Assembly (NCBI RefSeq): GCF_022458985.1
Contig: NC_061772.1
Coordinates: 6,063,501 to 6,127,500, forward strand
Direction of reading: 5' to 3'
From: Mugil cephalus
Taxonomy: Eukaryota > Chordata > Actinopteri > Mugiliformes > Mugilidae
DNA length: 64,000 bases
Made by a program: the position numbers and the translations under genes. The notes beneath the pieces were generated by a model that was given only the letters and a program-made list of their open reading frames with translations, did not search any database and was not told where the DNA came from. Positions 1 to 40,985 of the stretch are shown piece by piece; position 1 is the first letter of the stretch, and the number at the start of each line of letters is the position of its first letter.

Positions 1-1051
1 TACTATAAATTTACGATTCTTCTGTGAGATCCTCCGTGCATTACATACACATGTTTTACAATTCTTGGCACCTTCTCTGTTTTACAACTAAATCCACAAT
101 CATTGATCTCTATGACGCATGTAGGTGAATGGATGACGATGAATTCTTTTAATGATCTGTGAATAGCAGCTTCAGACCGTGTTTTCCTACTTAATTTTTA
201 AAACTTTTTTCCCCACACATCTCACCATATTTGTTTTTGCACCACTCCGTGCACTATATGAAGTACTTAATATTGAGGTTTATTTTATCTCTCGCACCAT
301 GTTGGCACTTTCGTCAACACAGCCCCGCATGTGGGTGTGTTGTTAACCAGACATCAGAGAATCTCTGTCTAAAGCTGCATTCATAGAAGAAGGCTGGTTC
401 CTTTGAAATAAAAGAGCGTCTATTCTGACGCTCCTCTTTCTGTCATTTCTTGGTTGGTTTTGTGGGAGTTTCAGAGGAAGTGGGTTTTTTTCTTCTTAAC
501 TTTCTTTCTTCTGCTGTCACTTGTCGCTCAGTCTAAAATGAAACGTTCTTAGTCATAGTCACCCTGATTTCTTGACATGATTTTGCTGATTTAGTAATGG
601 GTTTTCTACATAAATAATAAAATTCTTATTTAAAAATCACAGTTATTCACTGTCAAGTCAGGATGTGACATAATCTATACTTCTTTTGTATGGACGGTGC
701 AGATTTTCCTTTGTATGATTATTATGGGACTCTTTCACATGAGAACAACATATTCACCTGGTAAAACATGCAGAATTCCTTCCCCGAAAATCATACGTTA
801 CAGCTCTTTCTTTACCAGTCCTGAATGATTAGACACACACTTGTATAATTTGTGACTATATACAATCTCATAAATTGTAATCGTTGCTATTTCGATTTTG
901 TCCTAATTCAAAGACATGTTGCCGTGGCAAGGACATTTATCACGCATGTCTTAACAATCAAAGCACTGCAATAATATTTAAAATGAACAACACAAAAATG
1001 ATGGACGCATCCTGTAATCTCACTGCCAACGCGTGCACGTCTCCTCCACAG
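1..1051 (+). other. intron of dennd5a (upstream part outside window)
   Basis: AT-rich non-coding sequence before the first visible dennd5a exon. No open stretch with splice borders and DENN similarity was seen. It ends in a pyrimidine-rich tract and AG at 1050-1051. Confidence 0.7.
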
Positions 1052-10840
<9,789 letters not shown>

Positions 10841-12140
10841 AACGATTTCCCATCAGTTTCACCAGGACACTCACCAGGGACGACTAAAAAGAATAACCTT
10901 TTATATGCAGGAACAGACTTGAACAAAGGACACTTTTCTGGCTTATATTAAAGCTACTGTTACATTTGCCATATATCAAGTGCAATGAGCCTTTCAAAAT
11001 ATGTTGTTATTTTTATCCTCAACGGTGTTTCCATTAGATGTTAAAAATATGTTTTCTATTATAAACCATGATTTTCACATTATTGACGATGACCTACTTG
11101 TGCTATAATGTTTTACTGAAAGCTAAATATTTTCATTGTTATTGTGAACTGCTGACAATGGCTATATTTAAGGAAGAGTGAGGATCAAAACTGTTAATAT
11201 ATTTTCAGAGAATAACAGTATTATTTTGTTAAATCAGTCAAGTTGCTTGCTCTGTTGTCAACTCTGATTACAATGTCATAATGCAGAGCTTAAAGCAAAT
11301 GATGTAGAAGTATGCTTTATAAGTATGTGTATGACAGGGAGGTTTGTAAAGTGGAAGATGATTCACTCACATAGGAATAAAGACGGTTGTTACATTTGGG
11401 CCTTACTTTACAAACGTATGCAAATCTTTTAAATGGAATACCTTTAGTGGAGAAAATGATCCTGGTTGCATGATAATAGGACTGTGTGGATTCTATATTC
11501 TGTTGGATAAAGGAAAATACCCCAAGTTTTGTGTTCTAGACACAGGTCACAAGATGCTTTACCCAGCTTTGCAAAGTGGATCACGACGAGAGCCTTCATG
11601 TAAATACCTCTGACTAGCCCTTTCCTCTACCATCATCCAAACCCTTACACTACATCTCCCTTCTTCCCTGAACAAAAACAATGTGATTAAAAAATGAGTA
11701 GACTCCTTGCGATGAAGGTTGGTCCCTTGCTTCCCATGTAAGGAGCAAAACTGACATCGTTCTCTCCCCTTCTGATTTTATCATCATGGTTACTTGCTAT
11801 GCAATATCCACAAGAGAAAATTCTGCTCCCCTCAAACCCCACATCGGGGTGTTTTCAGATATTACCGAGTCCTCCTCCGTCAAATAGGTTGGACTTTACT
11901 GTGCAGGACAAAAGATTTGATATGTGATGGACTTCTTTTCTGTGCCAATAATGTCTGGAATGACTGTGTTGTACTCATCTGTGTACAACTCACACTTGAG
12001 CATCTTGGGAGATATATATTTTTGTTTTCCAACAAGGTTGTACATTTACTGACATAGCTGTGTAATGTAGTGTTTACTAAGTGAGCAACGATGTACAGTG
12101 TAAAAATATATTACGAATAAAGCATCTGTTATGCGTTCAA
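10841..12140 (+). other. dennd5a: dennd5a 3' untranslated region
   Basis: About 1.3 kb of AT-rich sequence with no exon-like open frame follows the stop codon. A first AATAAA-type signal lies near 11370 and the final AATAAA is at 12116-12121, so at least two cleavage sites are possible. Confidence 0.75.
12116..12121 (+). terminator. dennd5a polyadenylation signal
   Basis: Canonical AATAAA about 1.28 kb past the stop codon, followed by T/GT-rich sequence (AATTGAGTCCTTCTTTTGTC), as expected of a downstream element. Confidence 0.75.
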
Positions 12141-12539
12141 GTGGATTTAATTGAGTCCTTCTTTTGTCATTTATATTGTCTCAAGACGGTGCTTCTCAGC
12201 TACCAAAATGTAGTTCATTTAAAGAATAAACTAGTTCTCACTTCTTAAATGTAAATATTTGTGGCTTTATTTGTTTCACTAATGGTAAGTACATGGTTTC
12301 TGGGCAAAAAATATATGTATGCATATGCATGTTGGGAAATAACGATTTTTTTAGTATCTAAAGCTTTCTAGAACATTGATTCCTTAAATTAACGTACAGA
12401 TACATTGTTAATGAAAATAATTCGTGAGAAAATAAAGTTTTATATATGTGTATTCTCCGCTCAATGCGCTTTGTCGGCCGAGGAAATGTAAACAAAGTCT
12501 TTCGCGCCATGTCAAATGGCTGTTTTCTTTAAAGCCGTT

Positions 12540-12850
12540 GCCCAGGTGCTTTATGGGATTTTGAGTTTCCAAGTAAGCCCTCAACAACTGCCGGCACGCA
12601 GCAGTCTCCAGTCCGCTCACTACATCTCCCATCATTCATGCCGTGTAAACAGTATGTGAGGATGACGGCGATTGGTTGAATCCAGGTTCAAACCCAACGG
12701 CTGCGCTCCTTATATGGTCATTGTACGTACAGCCCTTTCATTGCGGCTTCCTATGATAATGATATACTAATGTCCAGCTGTATGCAGTAGTAGTAAGAGC
12801 ATGCGCAGTAGGCGAAAAGAACACGGCGAAGATTCAAAGTTTTTGTTCAG
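12540..12850 (+). promoter_or_regulatory. sinhcaf: sinhcaf promoter and non-coding first exon
   Basis: The stretch contains an inverted CCAAT box (ATTGG, 12671-12675), an NRF1-like site GCATGCGCAG (12799-12808), and a ZNF143/SBS-like element at 12619-12641 (ACTACATCTCCCATCATTCA…). A 5' splice donor GTAAGTGC follows at 12851, so the non-coding first exon probably ends at 12850. No TATA box is placed. These site types are typical of housekeeping promoters and suit a chromatin-complex subunit. The transcription start is inferred, not seen. Confidence 0.6.
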
Positions 12851-13947
12851 TAAGTGCACTGTTATTTATCTTTCACTCAAACTATATTTATGTGATTTCA
12901 CTGTTTGTCCTGTGCGCGTAGACTGGTTGTAATGCTGTGTAGTTGTAACCTGGCGTATGTGTTTCCAGTTGTAGTGAGCGTAATGTACAAAGACTTCGCC
13001 GACAATGGGATAACGTGGAAGTGAACGAGAGCGTGGCGTGGTAATGGTAGCGGAGTCGGTTAGCTAGCGTGCTAACGGCTAACAACAATAAGCCATATTT
13101 GGCGCTCTAGCGGGCAAAAGTTTGAATTTAAAGGGAAGGCTGTGACTATCGCAACTTTTTGTGTTTAATTAAAATTTTAACAGCATGTATTAATTGTTCA
13201 AAGACGATACGCATCTGTTACTAAGACACGAGTAATTCAACGAATAGCCGGGTAGCTTTTTGTTTCTTGACTTCAGAAAGCCTTGCTGCCCGCTTTTTGT
13301 TTCGGATTTCCCCCGCAAGCAAATCCACGGCTAGACATAGTCTAATAGCAAATATTTTAACGGTACCCGTGTTTGCGAAGTTAGAAAATGTCCCCTTTGT
13401 GCACCGGAATTCAGAAAAATAACGTTGACACCAATTGCTGATAGTAAAACGGCACTTCTGTTGTGGGTGTAACTGTGATTGTCCCCACGTTTAACCGTAA
13501 GTTACCGAGCGTTTGAAACTTTAAGATGGAGAAGCATGACCTAAATTGATAGATCCTTAACGTTAAGTCTTGTTTGTTTCTCAGCACTACCGTACACATT
13601 CGGTTATAATATTTTTGTAATGTCGGTTTTGTGTCCGCGCTTTGGTTTTAAATTCCTTAAGACACTAATCGTTTTATCCACATTTCGTAAGCTTAGTAGA
13701 CGTTTTCACTTAGTTTATTCAGTGCACTGATATCTAAAAGTAGTAGTAGTAATATATTTGTGTATTTAAACGCTTTGGTTAATATCTGTATATGTGTGCG
13801 TGCAGGGACCGCCCCCTTAAACAGTAGAAAGCTCAACTGTCTGCACACATCCATGCTCTGTTATTATAGGGGACTGGGACAAATGCCGACCGTGTGTTTT
13901 TACATTTTCAGGTTTTTTTGCCATAACACTGACCAAATACAGAGACT
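12851..13947 (+). other. sinhcaf 5' intron and 5'UTR of exon 2
   Basis: Non-coding. Somewhat richer in CpG than the surroundings near its start (GCGTAATG, GAGCGTGGCGTGG), consistent with a promoter-proximal intron. The acceptor for coding exon 1 is probably the CATTTTCAG at about 13910, giving a short 5'UTR before the ATG at 13948. Confidence 0.6.
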
Positions 13948-15523
13948 ATGTTTGGATTTCACAAGTCAAAGATCTACCGGAGTAACGACGGCTGTTGCAT
14001 TTGCAAGACCAAGTCGTCCAGCTCACGCTTCACAGACAGCAGTCGATATGAGGAGACGTTCAGGCTGTGTTTTGGGTAAAAAGCTCCCATTCATTCATAG
14101 TGCGCAGTTGCATTTGTATTACTGTTTTGCGTTGCTGTGCTAGTTTACAAATGAGATTATATCCACACTTTTCAATTAATTTGTTCAGGCTCTCAGAGGA
14201 ACGTGTTGGGGACATTTGTAATGCCTGTGTGTTGCTGGTAAAGAGGTGGAAGAAACTGCCTAATGGCTCCAAGAAGAACTGGAACCACGTAAGTGGTGTC
14301 TACTTCCATATTTCTCGGTGTACCAAAGCTTTAAATGCGTTTACTGATGTGTTTCATGCAACTTGTCTCAGGTGGTTGATGCCAGAGCTGGCCCAGGCTT
14401 AAAGGTGACAAAACCTAAGAAGATCAAGAACAGTGATGGGAAGAAGAAAAGCAAGCTAAAGAAGCTGCACAAGTTAAAGAGACAAAGTAAGTTGTTTAGA
14501 AGTATCTCTTTTGTGTTATAAATACATTTATATTTAGACATGACTTTGAGCGAGATTGTGAAGGACGCACTGAGTTTTGATATTGAGTTTACACAGACGC
14601 CCGCAGTTGCACTTTGTGCCAGTTTTGGTTTGCTTTTACATCTCCGCCTTCACCTACTGCCTGACATCAAAAACGATTGTTTAGCAGCATCTTGTGGCTC
14701 TTTGTGCTAGGACACACTGTAACTGTAGGTTAGGGTTTACATTAGAGCCAACATTCAACAGTGTTCAGCTAGACAACACAGATTAACATCTTATATTGCT
14801 TATCTTATCTTGCACTTGGAACCTTGAATTGTAATGATTAACAAATAATTCTGCGGCTGATTTTCTGTAAACTGTCTAACAAATGAAATAGCTGATTTGT
14901 CGAGCTTCATTTATTCGTTTGAAGTGATGATGAAATTTGATATTTGTCATCCTGACCCTGGTCTACACTGTTCTTTGACTTTATGCTATTTTTTCCATAA
15001 TGAGTCTAGATTAGGATGTGGTTTAACTGTGTCATGCTGGTGTTTAACTGTTTCCTTTTTTTTTTTTCTTCTTTGCAGACTCCGATGCCCACAGCACGAC
15101 CTCCAGTGTGTCTCCTGCTCAGTCTCCCAGTTACAGCAACCAGTCAGATGATGGCTCAGACATCGAGTCCAAACAAAGACGCTCAACTCCCTCCATTTTC
15201 TCCTTCTTGGACCGTTCCTACTGGAAAAGGCAAGCTACAGTGTCTAACTTCTGAACAGATCCTGTTAAACAATATTTTTTTAATATTATTAATAACTCTT
15301 AAAACACAATTAATTCTCGTATTGCGTGTTTCGTTCTAGGCAAAAGGTGTGTTGCGGGATTGTCTACAAGGGTCGATTTGGAGAGGTGATCATTGATCCC
15401 CGACTTTTCAAACCCTGCTGCAGTTCCAAAAAACAGAAGACACTGACGTCCACACAAGTGGCCACACACTTGCCGGACACACTCCCTCCACAACTCCCAG
15501 AGGACATAAAAGAAACCTGGTGA
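13948..15523 (+). CDS. sinhcaf: SIN3-HDAC complex-associated factor (FAM60A family)
   Basis: SINHCAF is a subunit of the SIN3-HDAC co-repressor complex in the nucleus. Exons: 13948-14075, 14189-14288, 14372-14486, 15079-15229, 15340-15523, giving 225 residues against about 221 in mammals. The protein starts MFGFHKSKIYRSNDGCCICK. It has a Cys-rich N-terminal module (CCIC…DICNACVLLVKRWKKLPNGS, residues 16-70), a Lys-rich stretch (about 85-115), a Ser-rich linker (SDAHSTTSSVSPAQSPSYSN) and a second conserved block WKRQKVCCGIVYKGRFGEVI ending in a CC pair. The start is the first Met of the conserved module. The last intron is GC-AG. It may be the second fish paralogue (sinhcafl/fam60al) rather than the direct orthologue of mammalian SINHCAF. 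Confidence 0.95.
14487..15078 (+). other. sinhcaf intron 3
   Basis: Non-coding; ends in a strong T-rich tract before the acceptor at 15077-15078. A box C-like GTGATGA followed shortly by CTGA (about 14925-14954) is too closely spaced to be a snoRNA. Confidence 0.6.
15230..15339 (+). other. sinhcaf: GC-AG intron of sinhcaf
   Basis: The exon ends TGGAAAAG|GCAAGC and resumes after TTCTAG|GCAAAAGG. Only a GC donor at 15230-15231 gives the conserved junction WKRQKVCCG. The flanking AAAAG|GCAAGC closely matches the strong consensus usual for GC donors. Length 110 bases. Confidence 0.85.
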
Positions 15524-17485
15524 ATGCTTTTGTTGACTCTCTCTGTAGGGCTATCCATGGCATCCTCCTGGATTTGTCTCCAGTGGCAGACTTCTCATTT
15601 CCACTCTCCCCCTATTAGATCAGTTAGTTAGATGTTTCTTTGCTATGTTATGTTCCTTTTTATATGGGTATTTTTTTTAACTTTTGTATAGAGTTGATTT
15701 TCTTTTTTCTTTTTTTTCTTTTTTTTTATACAAAGCAAAAAGGAAAAAAAAATATTGGGCATTAGTATTATTTATAGGATGAGGAGACAATTTTTGTTTT
15801 AAGCTCCATTTGTGATTCTGAATTGTTATTTTTGTACTAAGTCATCGTTTTTTGTAAATATTTTTGTCACTTTTTCATACATATCAGGACTGTTCTGTGT
15901 TTTTCCTAATTTGTCAAAATGTAATTGTGCATACGAAAGACACCAGCTATTTCTTAATGCCAGCTTTTTTCTGTGTTGGAGTGGCTCTTCAACATGTTGC
16001 TGCAATGTTTTGTCCTATGTGTTTGCTCCATATGTACAAATGAGTGAGTCTGTTTTGATTTTTAGTGCACAAATGGCTTGTACTGACACCAGGGATCAAT
16101 AGTACAACTGTCCTCTATGAATTTAATGATCTTTTAATGTGTGTGTATATAGATGCATTCCCTCAAACATGTACACAGCTTAAGCATGCCACACATTTGA
16201 AACACTCCTTTTTAATTTGTTCAGTGTGCGCACATTGACTCAGATTAGGTTAGACCATGCATGCAGTATATCCCTCTGCCTTTTGAAATGACAAAAGTAA
16301 TTTATTTTTTTTTCTTTTGTACAAACTCCAGTGAGGTGACAACGCATGTTGTCAAGCAAATGTTTTTAAAAATGGGTTTTGTAAATACAGCATTTTTGGC
16401 TCTTGATACATGCAAGCCTTTTTAAATTATGGGAATGGGAAACCACTACATCCGTTTAAAAAATGTTTGGGTCTGAAAGGTGCTGAAAACATGTGCACTG
16501 GTCCAGTTTTATCACATTTTCACACCTCGTTTTATCAGACACATTTCTCTAAAGGTATGCATTGCATATGTCCTGCACAGAAATGTGTAAACTGCAGGGA
16601 CAAGTAGAAGGTGCAGCATTGGTCAGCTGAAATATTTCCTCCGTTTCAGTTGTCATACAGAAAACACATATGTTTTGCTTTAAAATTACTAATTTTTAGC
16701 CAGAGAAATGCTCTTAGAGAAATGTGTTGATAATTTTCATTGCTGCGACTGTCAAAGTTCAAACTATGCAGACGTTTTGAATGTGATTAATGCTCTGGGT
16801 CTGTCTATCACTTTTGCTATTCTAGTGTTAAAGTGATGGATCCTTATTCAACCAAATTGGCTTGTAAAAGCATCCATTATTTCAGCAATAATGTTACATT
16901 TCCATAATCATAAGTCATTGTGTCATGTATGTCATATTCAAATAATGCACAGGTTGCACACTTTTTGCCATGGTGCATACTGTATCAAATTAATACTGCA
17001 GTGACAACGGTTGTTTTTCTATTTTATACATTTTTGTAACCAACCTAAAACTAAATGAGTTGACAGGCAATTCTCTGTAAAGTTGCTTAATATATAAACT
17101 CTTTTTCTGCGGCAGGGTAGCTAAATGCTGAACGCATTTATGATTCTTACTAAAAGGAAAAATGCTGCTTCCTTTTAAGCTGGAAAATAAGCTCATTTTT
17201 GTTTTGTCCTTAGGGAGTTGCCATATTATTTTGCGAGGTACATTTTGGGATGTGAAATGTGCCTTAATGAACATGATCTTTCCATTATGATTCTTGTAAT
17301 TTATATTTATTTATTACAAAACATTTTTTTAACTAAAATTTTGAGATAACTGGTGTAGAACCTTCCAGAAAGTCTTTTTTTATTTTGTGCACTTCCTTTG
17401 AACATGCAATGTATTGATTTTTTTATGCCTTTTTGTATACTGTAACAAAGTAGATCGTACAATAAAGAAAAAAAAATAAAATTGA
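15524..17485 (+). other. sinhcaf: sinhcaf 3' untranslated region
   Basis: About 1.9 kb of very T/A-rich sequence, nearly three times the coding length, with several TGTAAATA-type motifs (about 15853 and 16380) that fit Pumilio binding, and many ATTTA-like segments. It ends at AATAAA (17461-17466) followed by an A-rich run. No open frame here resembles a protein. Confidence 0.8.
17461..17466 (+). terminator. sinhcaf polyadenylation signal
   Basis: Canonical AATAAA at the end of the AT-rich 3'UTR. A GT-rich stretch (CCTGTGATTTC) follows within about 40 bases. Confidence 0.75.
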
Positions 17486-17486
17486 A

Positions 17487-18480
17487 GCTCAGACTGCCTG
17501 TGATTTCTATCTCAACCAGTAGGTGGTGGAAACGAGCTGCAGAGACACGGTTGCATAGTCTAGATTGAACATGTGGAAGAGGTTTTGTATTTTTTTTCTG
17601 CCTGCTCTATTGAGCTTGTTAACAGGAATTAAACATTTAATTGAATGAACGTTTGGATTCGTGGGTGGCTCCGACTGAAGCGAACATCTCTGAAGACTTC
17701 GGGACGCACCCGATTGTGAAAGGGACCGCAGTAGGTATTCCCACTTAAACTGGGGCTATGTTTAACTCACACAATGTGATGCCGTTTTAATTTAAAATAA
17801 ATTATTTCATTTCACACCTCGCACAAAAAGAGAAGAGCGGCCTTCTTTGGGCATTAACGACAGCTGGCTAACATTAGCCAGGTTAGTTGAAATTTAGACC
17901 TGGGATATTAGGGAAATTGTGTGTTGCCTAGCAACCTAACTAACGGTGCTCTCTCCACACGAGCCAGTTAGCTTAGAGGTTGCTCAGCTAAACAGTTGTT
18001 ATTGAGATTGATCGCTCCTGCGCTACTGTATTGCATTTTCTTTTTTAATCACAGAACTGTGTCTTACTCGAAATTAGAAAGCTTTGTTTCACAACGCAGA
18101 GACCCACTGATTTCACGTTTACCAAATAACTTCCGGACGTTGCTTTCAAAATAAAGGCCTCTTCATCGATCTGTCGCTGTTAATATTTTGCGCACACCCT
18201 CGACATTTCCGGTCTTTCCTAGCCTTTCTGATTGTCTTGACGCAGCCCTTCTTCAAAAGCGTTTCGCCCCCACGTGTACGCGCACGCACGCCCCCATTCT
18301 TGCTCCCTTTCACACACACACACACGCACACACACACAGAGTCACACACTCCTTTCTCTTTTCAAAAGCCCCTTGTGAAGCAGATTGACAGGCTAGAATG
18401 AAAATGAGGCGGACGCTCGGTCACGACTTCAGTGCGTACGCGTCCTTTTGAGAAGACCTCTAAACTTGGATCATATCACC
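17487..18480 (+). promoter_or_regulatory. sinhcaf-scube2 intergenic region with scube2 promoter and 5'UTR
   Basis: About 1 kb separates the sinhcaf poly(A) site from the scube2 start codon, so the scube2 promoter must lie here or in upstream sinhcaf sequence. It holds a CA/CG-dinucleotide run (18311-18340) and CpG-containing sequence (GTACGCGCACGCACG) near 18277-18291. A confident TATA box or start site was not identified. Confidence 0.55.
18311..18340. repeat. (CA)n microsatellite upstream of scube2
   Basis: A CA run interrupted by a single CG, 140-170 bases before the scube2 start codon, so it probably lies in the promoter or 5'UTR. Confidence 0.85.
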
Positions 18481-34391
<15,911 letters not shown>

Positions 34392-35460
34392 ATACCTCTT
34401 ACTACAGGGTTTATATGTTTTTAATTTCAATTTAGATTAGATACTGGCCACAGTATCTGTTTTATCCACTGGCCTTCTTAAAGAGTATTCTGTAGTTACC
34501 CGTTTTCACTCAGAGCTTTACTGGAGTGGAGCACACGTTTGATGGAACTGATCCTGGGGGGAGGGGGGGACAACTGAACCAAGTGGACTTATAACTGGAG
34601 CTTTATGAGGGAGAACTGGAGTGGTACCGAGTGTAAACCTGCAATGGTCTGACTCAGAAAGGAATCTCTTTCCTCTGTCTGGAAATATATTTTTAGCAAG
34701 ATTTGTAAAGACTTTATACCTTATTTTAGATTGTAAAGTCAGGATTTAAATCCAAAGTGCACCCCTGTGTGTTTAAATACTGCTAAATACATGACATGCT
34801 GACAACATGGGACTCTTGCTAATAGCATTGTGATGGAAAACAAATATGGTAGCTAAACAGATATATACTGAATGTCGGTGACACTGTATATAGAGTGTGT
34901 ATCTAGTTTTAACATAGGCTACTTTCACAGATAGAGATGAATTATTGACAGAAATACTGCAAAATGTCAAGAACAAATATAGCACAAATGTTTTTTGGGA
35001 ACATTAGCACTGCTAAAGAAGTAATCCCACCACAAAAGCAATTATTCTGATGAATGTTTTGTATATGATGTAAAAAGTTTCAGGTGAAACGCAAAGGTAT
35101 TGTAGTTACTGCATACGTTTTGAGAGAGGTTTGATAATTCAGGGTGTCTGGATTAGTACTGCTATTCTTAAACAAACTTTACCGAGTTAAAAAAAAATGA
35201 CAATGCTTTTATGCATGAGACATTGACGGCTCCAGCAAAATGACACCAGTATCCACGAGTACATTTTGTATTGTGGACTAGCAACCAAAGACGACTGATC
35301 CCTCTGCAGACACTAAGAGCAAATGAAAGATGTGGTGTCAGAATCAAAATTCTTGTAAAATACAATTGACATATTCACCTCTTTTAGATGATACATGTAT
35401 GTATATTTTTATGGCTTTGTACATCGAATATGCTGTAAATAAAGATAGGAAACTTACTTG
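34392..35460 (+). other. scube2: scube2 3' untranslated region
   Basis: About 1.05 kb of AT-rich sequence, no open frame of note, ending at AATAAA (35438-35443) followed by a T-rich stretch. Confidence 0.75.
35438..35443 (+). terminator. scube2 polyadenylation signal
   Basis: Canonical AATAAA about 1.05 kb past the stop codon; GGACTTTTTATTGCC follows as a T-rich downstream element. Confidence 0.72.
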
Positions 35461-36500
35461 GACTTTTTATTGCCTTTAGCCACTTACATAAACCAGTAAC
35501 ACATAAACTCAATATTTCAATCTGTATTTAGATATGAAGCAAAGTTAGTTTTGGGTTCGTAGCTTGATTACTTCAACATTTAAACATACGCATACTGATT
35601 TCACACATCTTAATATACATATATATCTAATGTACTTATCTGTTCTCTATGTCGTCTTACACAATATTGAAATGTGTCGCTCTTATATTAGCAGTACGGC
35701 CCTCTTTGTGTTCTCCAGACCAGAGATTTGACACTCCAACTGTTTACAGGAGGGTTGTCAAACATACGGCCTGCGGGCCAAAAACGGTTCGCCAGAGAGT
35801 CTAATCTGGCCCACAGCATGAATTTGCAAAGTGCAAAAAATACATCACTGCTAACCCTAATTTGTTTTAGAAAGCAAAGTGGACAGAACACTACACTAAG
35901 ACCTAGAACTAAACAGCTGACAGCAATGTGCCCAAATTGCTTATTAGAAATATATATAATATATATATATTAGAAAGCATAGTTTATTAAATGCACACAT
36001 TCACCTAATATATTGGTTCTTCTTTGCACTAAAACAAATGGGGAAATAAATCTGGAGTTGTTGTTACAGGTTATTATGTTGTTATCTTACTGGTCTGCCC
36101 CTGAACTTAAATGAGTTGGTGATACTGCAAAATTTGGTACCGAGTAAATACAGATTGCACAGTCGCTAACGTGTGTCCGTACGTACAGAATCTACATTTA
36201 AAAATAAATAAATAAATAAATAAAATAATAAAAAATAAAATCTGAAACGTAAGTATCGCTCCGTCACCGATACCATCTCGATGCTATCGATATTTTGGAT
36301 GAATCCGTCCAGCATTTACAGTCAGGTCGAACCAAAGGATGCGTTCGATTCATACACCAGGTCCTCACACTCCGCACTACTTGGAAGATTGTTTGGAGAT
36401 TTACTTAAATAAATTGAAAGGAAATTATTGATATAGATTATCGAAGGGAATCACGTTTAAACTTGTAAGCAAAAACAGCTAATTCGTTAACAAGTAACAT
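35461..36500 (+). other. scube2-tmem9b intergenic region
   Basis: Contains the hAT-like fragment (35747 on), an AT microsatellite near 35950-35970 and an AAAT-type repeat at 36200-36241. No gene seen; nrip3, which lies between the human orthologues, is not here. Confidence 0.65.
35747..35890 (+). mobile_element. fragment of a hAT-like DNA transposon
   Basis: Begins CAGGAGGGTTGTCAAACATA and continues CGGCCTGCGGGCCAAAAACG, CTAATCTGGCCCACAG and ATGAATTTGCAAAGTGCAAA. I recognise this as a diverged copy of the widespread vertebrate element starting CAGGGGTGTCAAACATACGG. The right end is not clear, so only the left part is called. Confidence 0.65.
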
Positions 36501-36741
36501 TAAGAGACATTCACCGCCCGCCAGGACCTCGTGTATGTGTCTGACCTAACGTACCTAACCTCTCCTGGTCCTGTGTGCGGAAGCAGTCGTCCGCCATCTC
36601 CGGAAACTACAAGTCAGCTGCTGGGAAGCTGAATCTGTTTATCCTCGAACCAGCTCTATGGCTAACGCTGTCACTTGTTAGGAGGCATTTCCAGCAGCTG
36701 AACGGCCCTTAACTTCTGGAAACTGGTGACAGACGGCGAAG
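36500..36741 (+). promoter_or_regulatory. tmem9b: tmem9b promoter and 5'UTR
   Basis: Holds CCGCCATCTCCGGAAACTAC at about 36591-36610, which combines a YY1-like core (CCGCCATCT) with an ETS-type CCGGAAA. No TATA box. This architecture is usual for broadly expressed genes. The start site is inferred. Confidence 0.5.
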
Positions 36742-40031
<3,290 letters not shown>

Positions 40032-40985
40032 ACCGCCCTGTGAGTTACTGGTGGAGCAAACAAACAAACAACGCAACGACAACAACAAAACACTGTGACC
40101 GAGCCCTCTATCAGTTCCTTTTTTTTTTTTTTCATTTGTGGAGTGGGGTTCATCTGAGTGGAAATCATTTTTGCCTGGATGTAAAGGCATATATAACATT
40201 TCCAAAAGCAGAAATTAGACAATAAAGTCCCAGACCGGCCCAAAGCTATCCAGTCCTTGGTTTTTACAGTTGAAACTGGTTTTCAAACCAGTAAAATGTC
40301 CAGGTGTTGGTCGATTACTAGACCTCCTAATGACTGCAGTAATATTATATCATATTAGCATTTAAATGGTGAGTATTTACACCCAAAACAAAAATGAACA
40401 AAATATAACCACTGCTCTCGCCACAGGAGGAAGGAACTAGTGTAAAATAGAAATCTGTCAGCCTTCATAGAAATGCATGTTTTATAATACCTCTTTTATA
40501 AAAGTGTTTTCAACAATCCTTCATTCCTACCATGATGTTTAATGTCTGATAACTGCTGTAAATTTCATCATTCATTACATCAAATTTGATATTTTAAAGT
40601 AGCTTCAATGAACCTTGTTCCAGAAATCGATGCAGTTTCTTGGTGATGTCATAGTGAACATAGCTGTGCTATTGGTCCTCATCTGTTAATGACCCTATTA
40701 AAATCAGTGCCCTCTTCTACTGCCTAACAAATCTCTCTTTCATTTTGGCACCTTTCTTTTTTTTTGTGCTTAGTCTCACATCAGTTCCATGATCAAAGAC
40801 CTTGTTGTCTGAAAGGCGGCATTGGTACGACGGAGTGCTGTTATTCTCAGATCAGACAAGTTGGTTTTGTGTATAGTTGAGGTGAGAGTGGACAAAGAGC
40901 CACTGCTGGGAGATCTATGAAAGTGTTCTTAACTATTGTATATGTGATACCTTTAACTTTGAAATAAATTTATGTAATATTTGTG
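40032..40985 (+). other. tmem9b: tmem9b 3' untranslated region with two poly(A) signals
   Basis: AATAAA at 40221-40226 would give a short 3'UTR of about 0.2 kb; a second AATAAA at 40963-40968 would extend it to about 0.95 kb. Alternative polyadenylation is therefore likely. Confidence 0.6.

Noticed and set aside
14925..14954. Box C/D snoRNA-like motifs in sinhcaf intron 3
   Set aside because: The C-like and D-like boxes are only about 20 bases apart, with no terminal stem or guide space.
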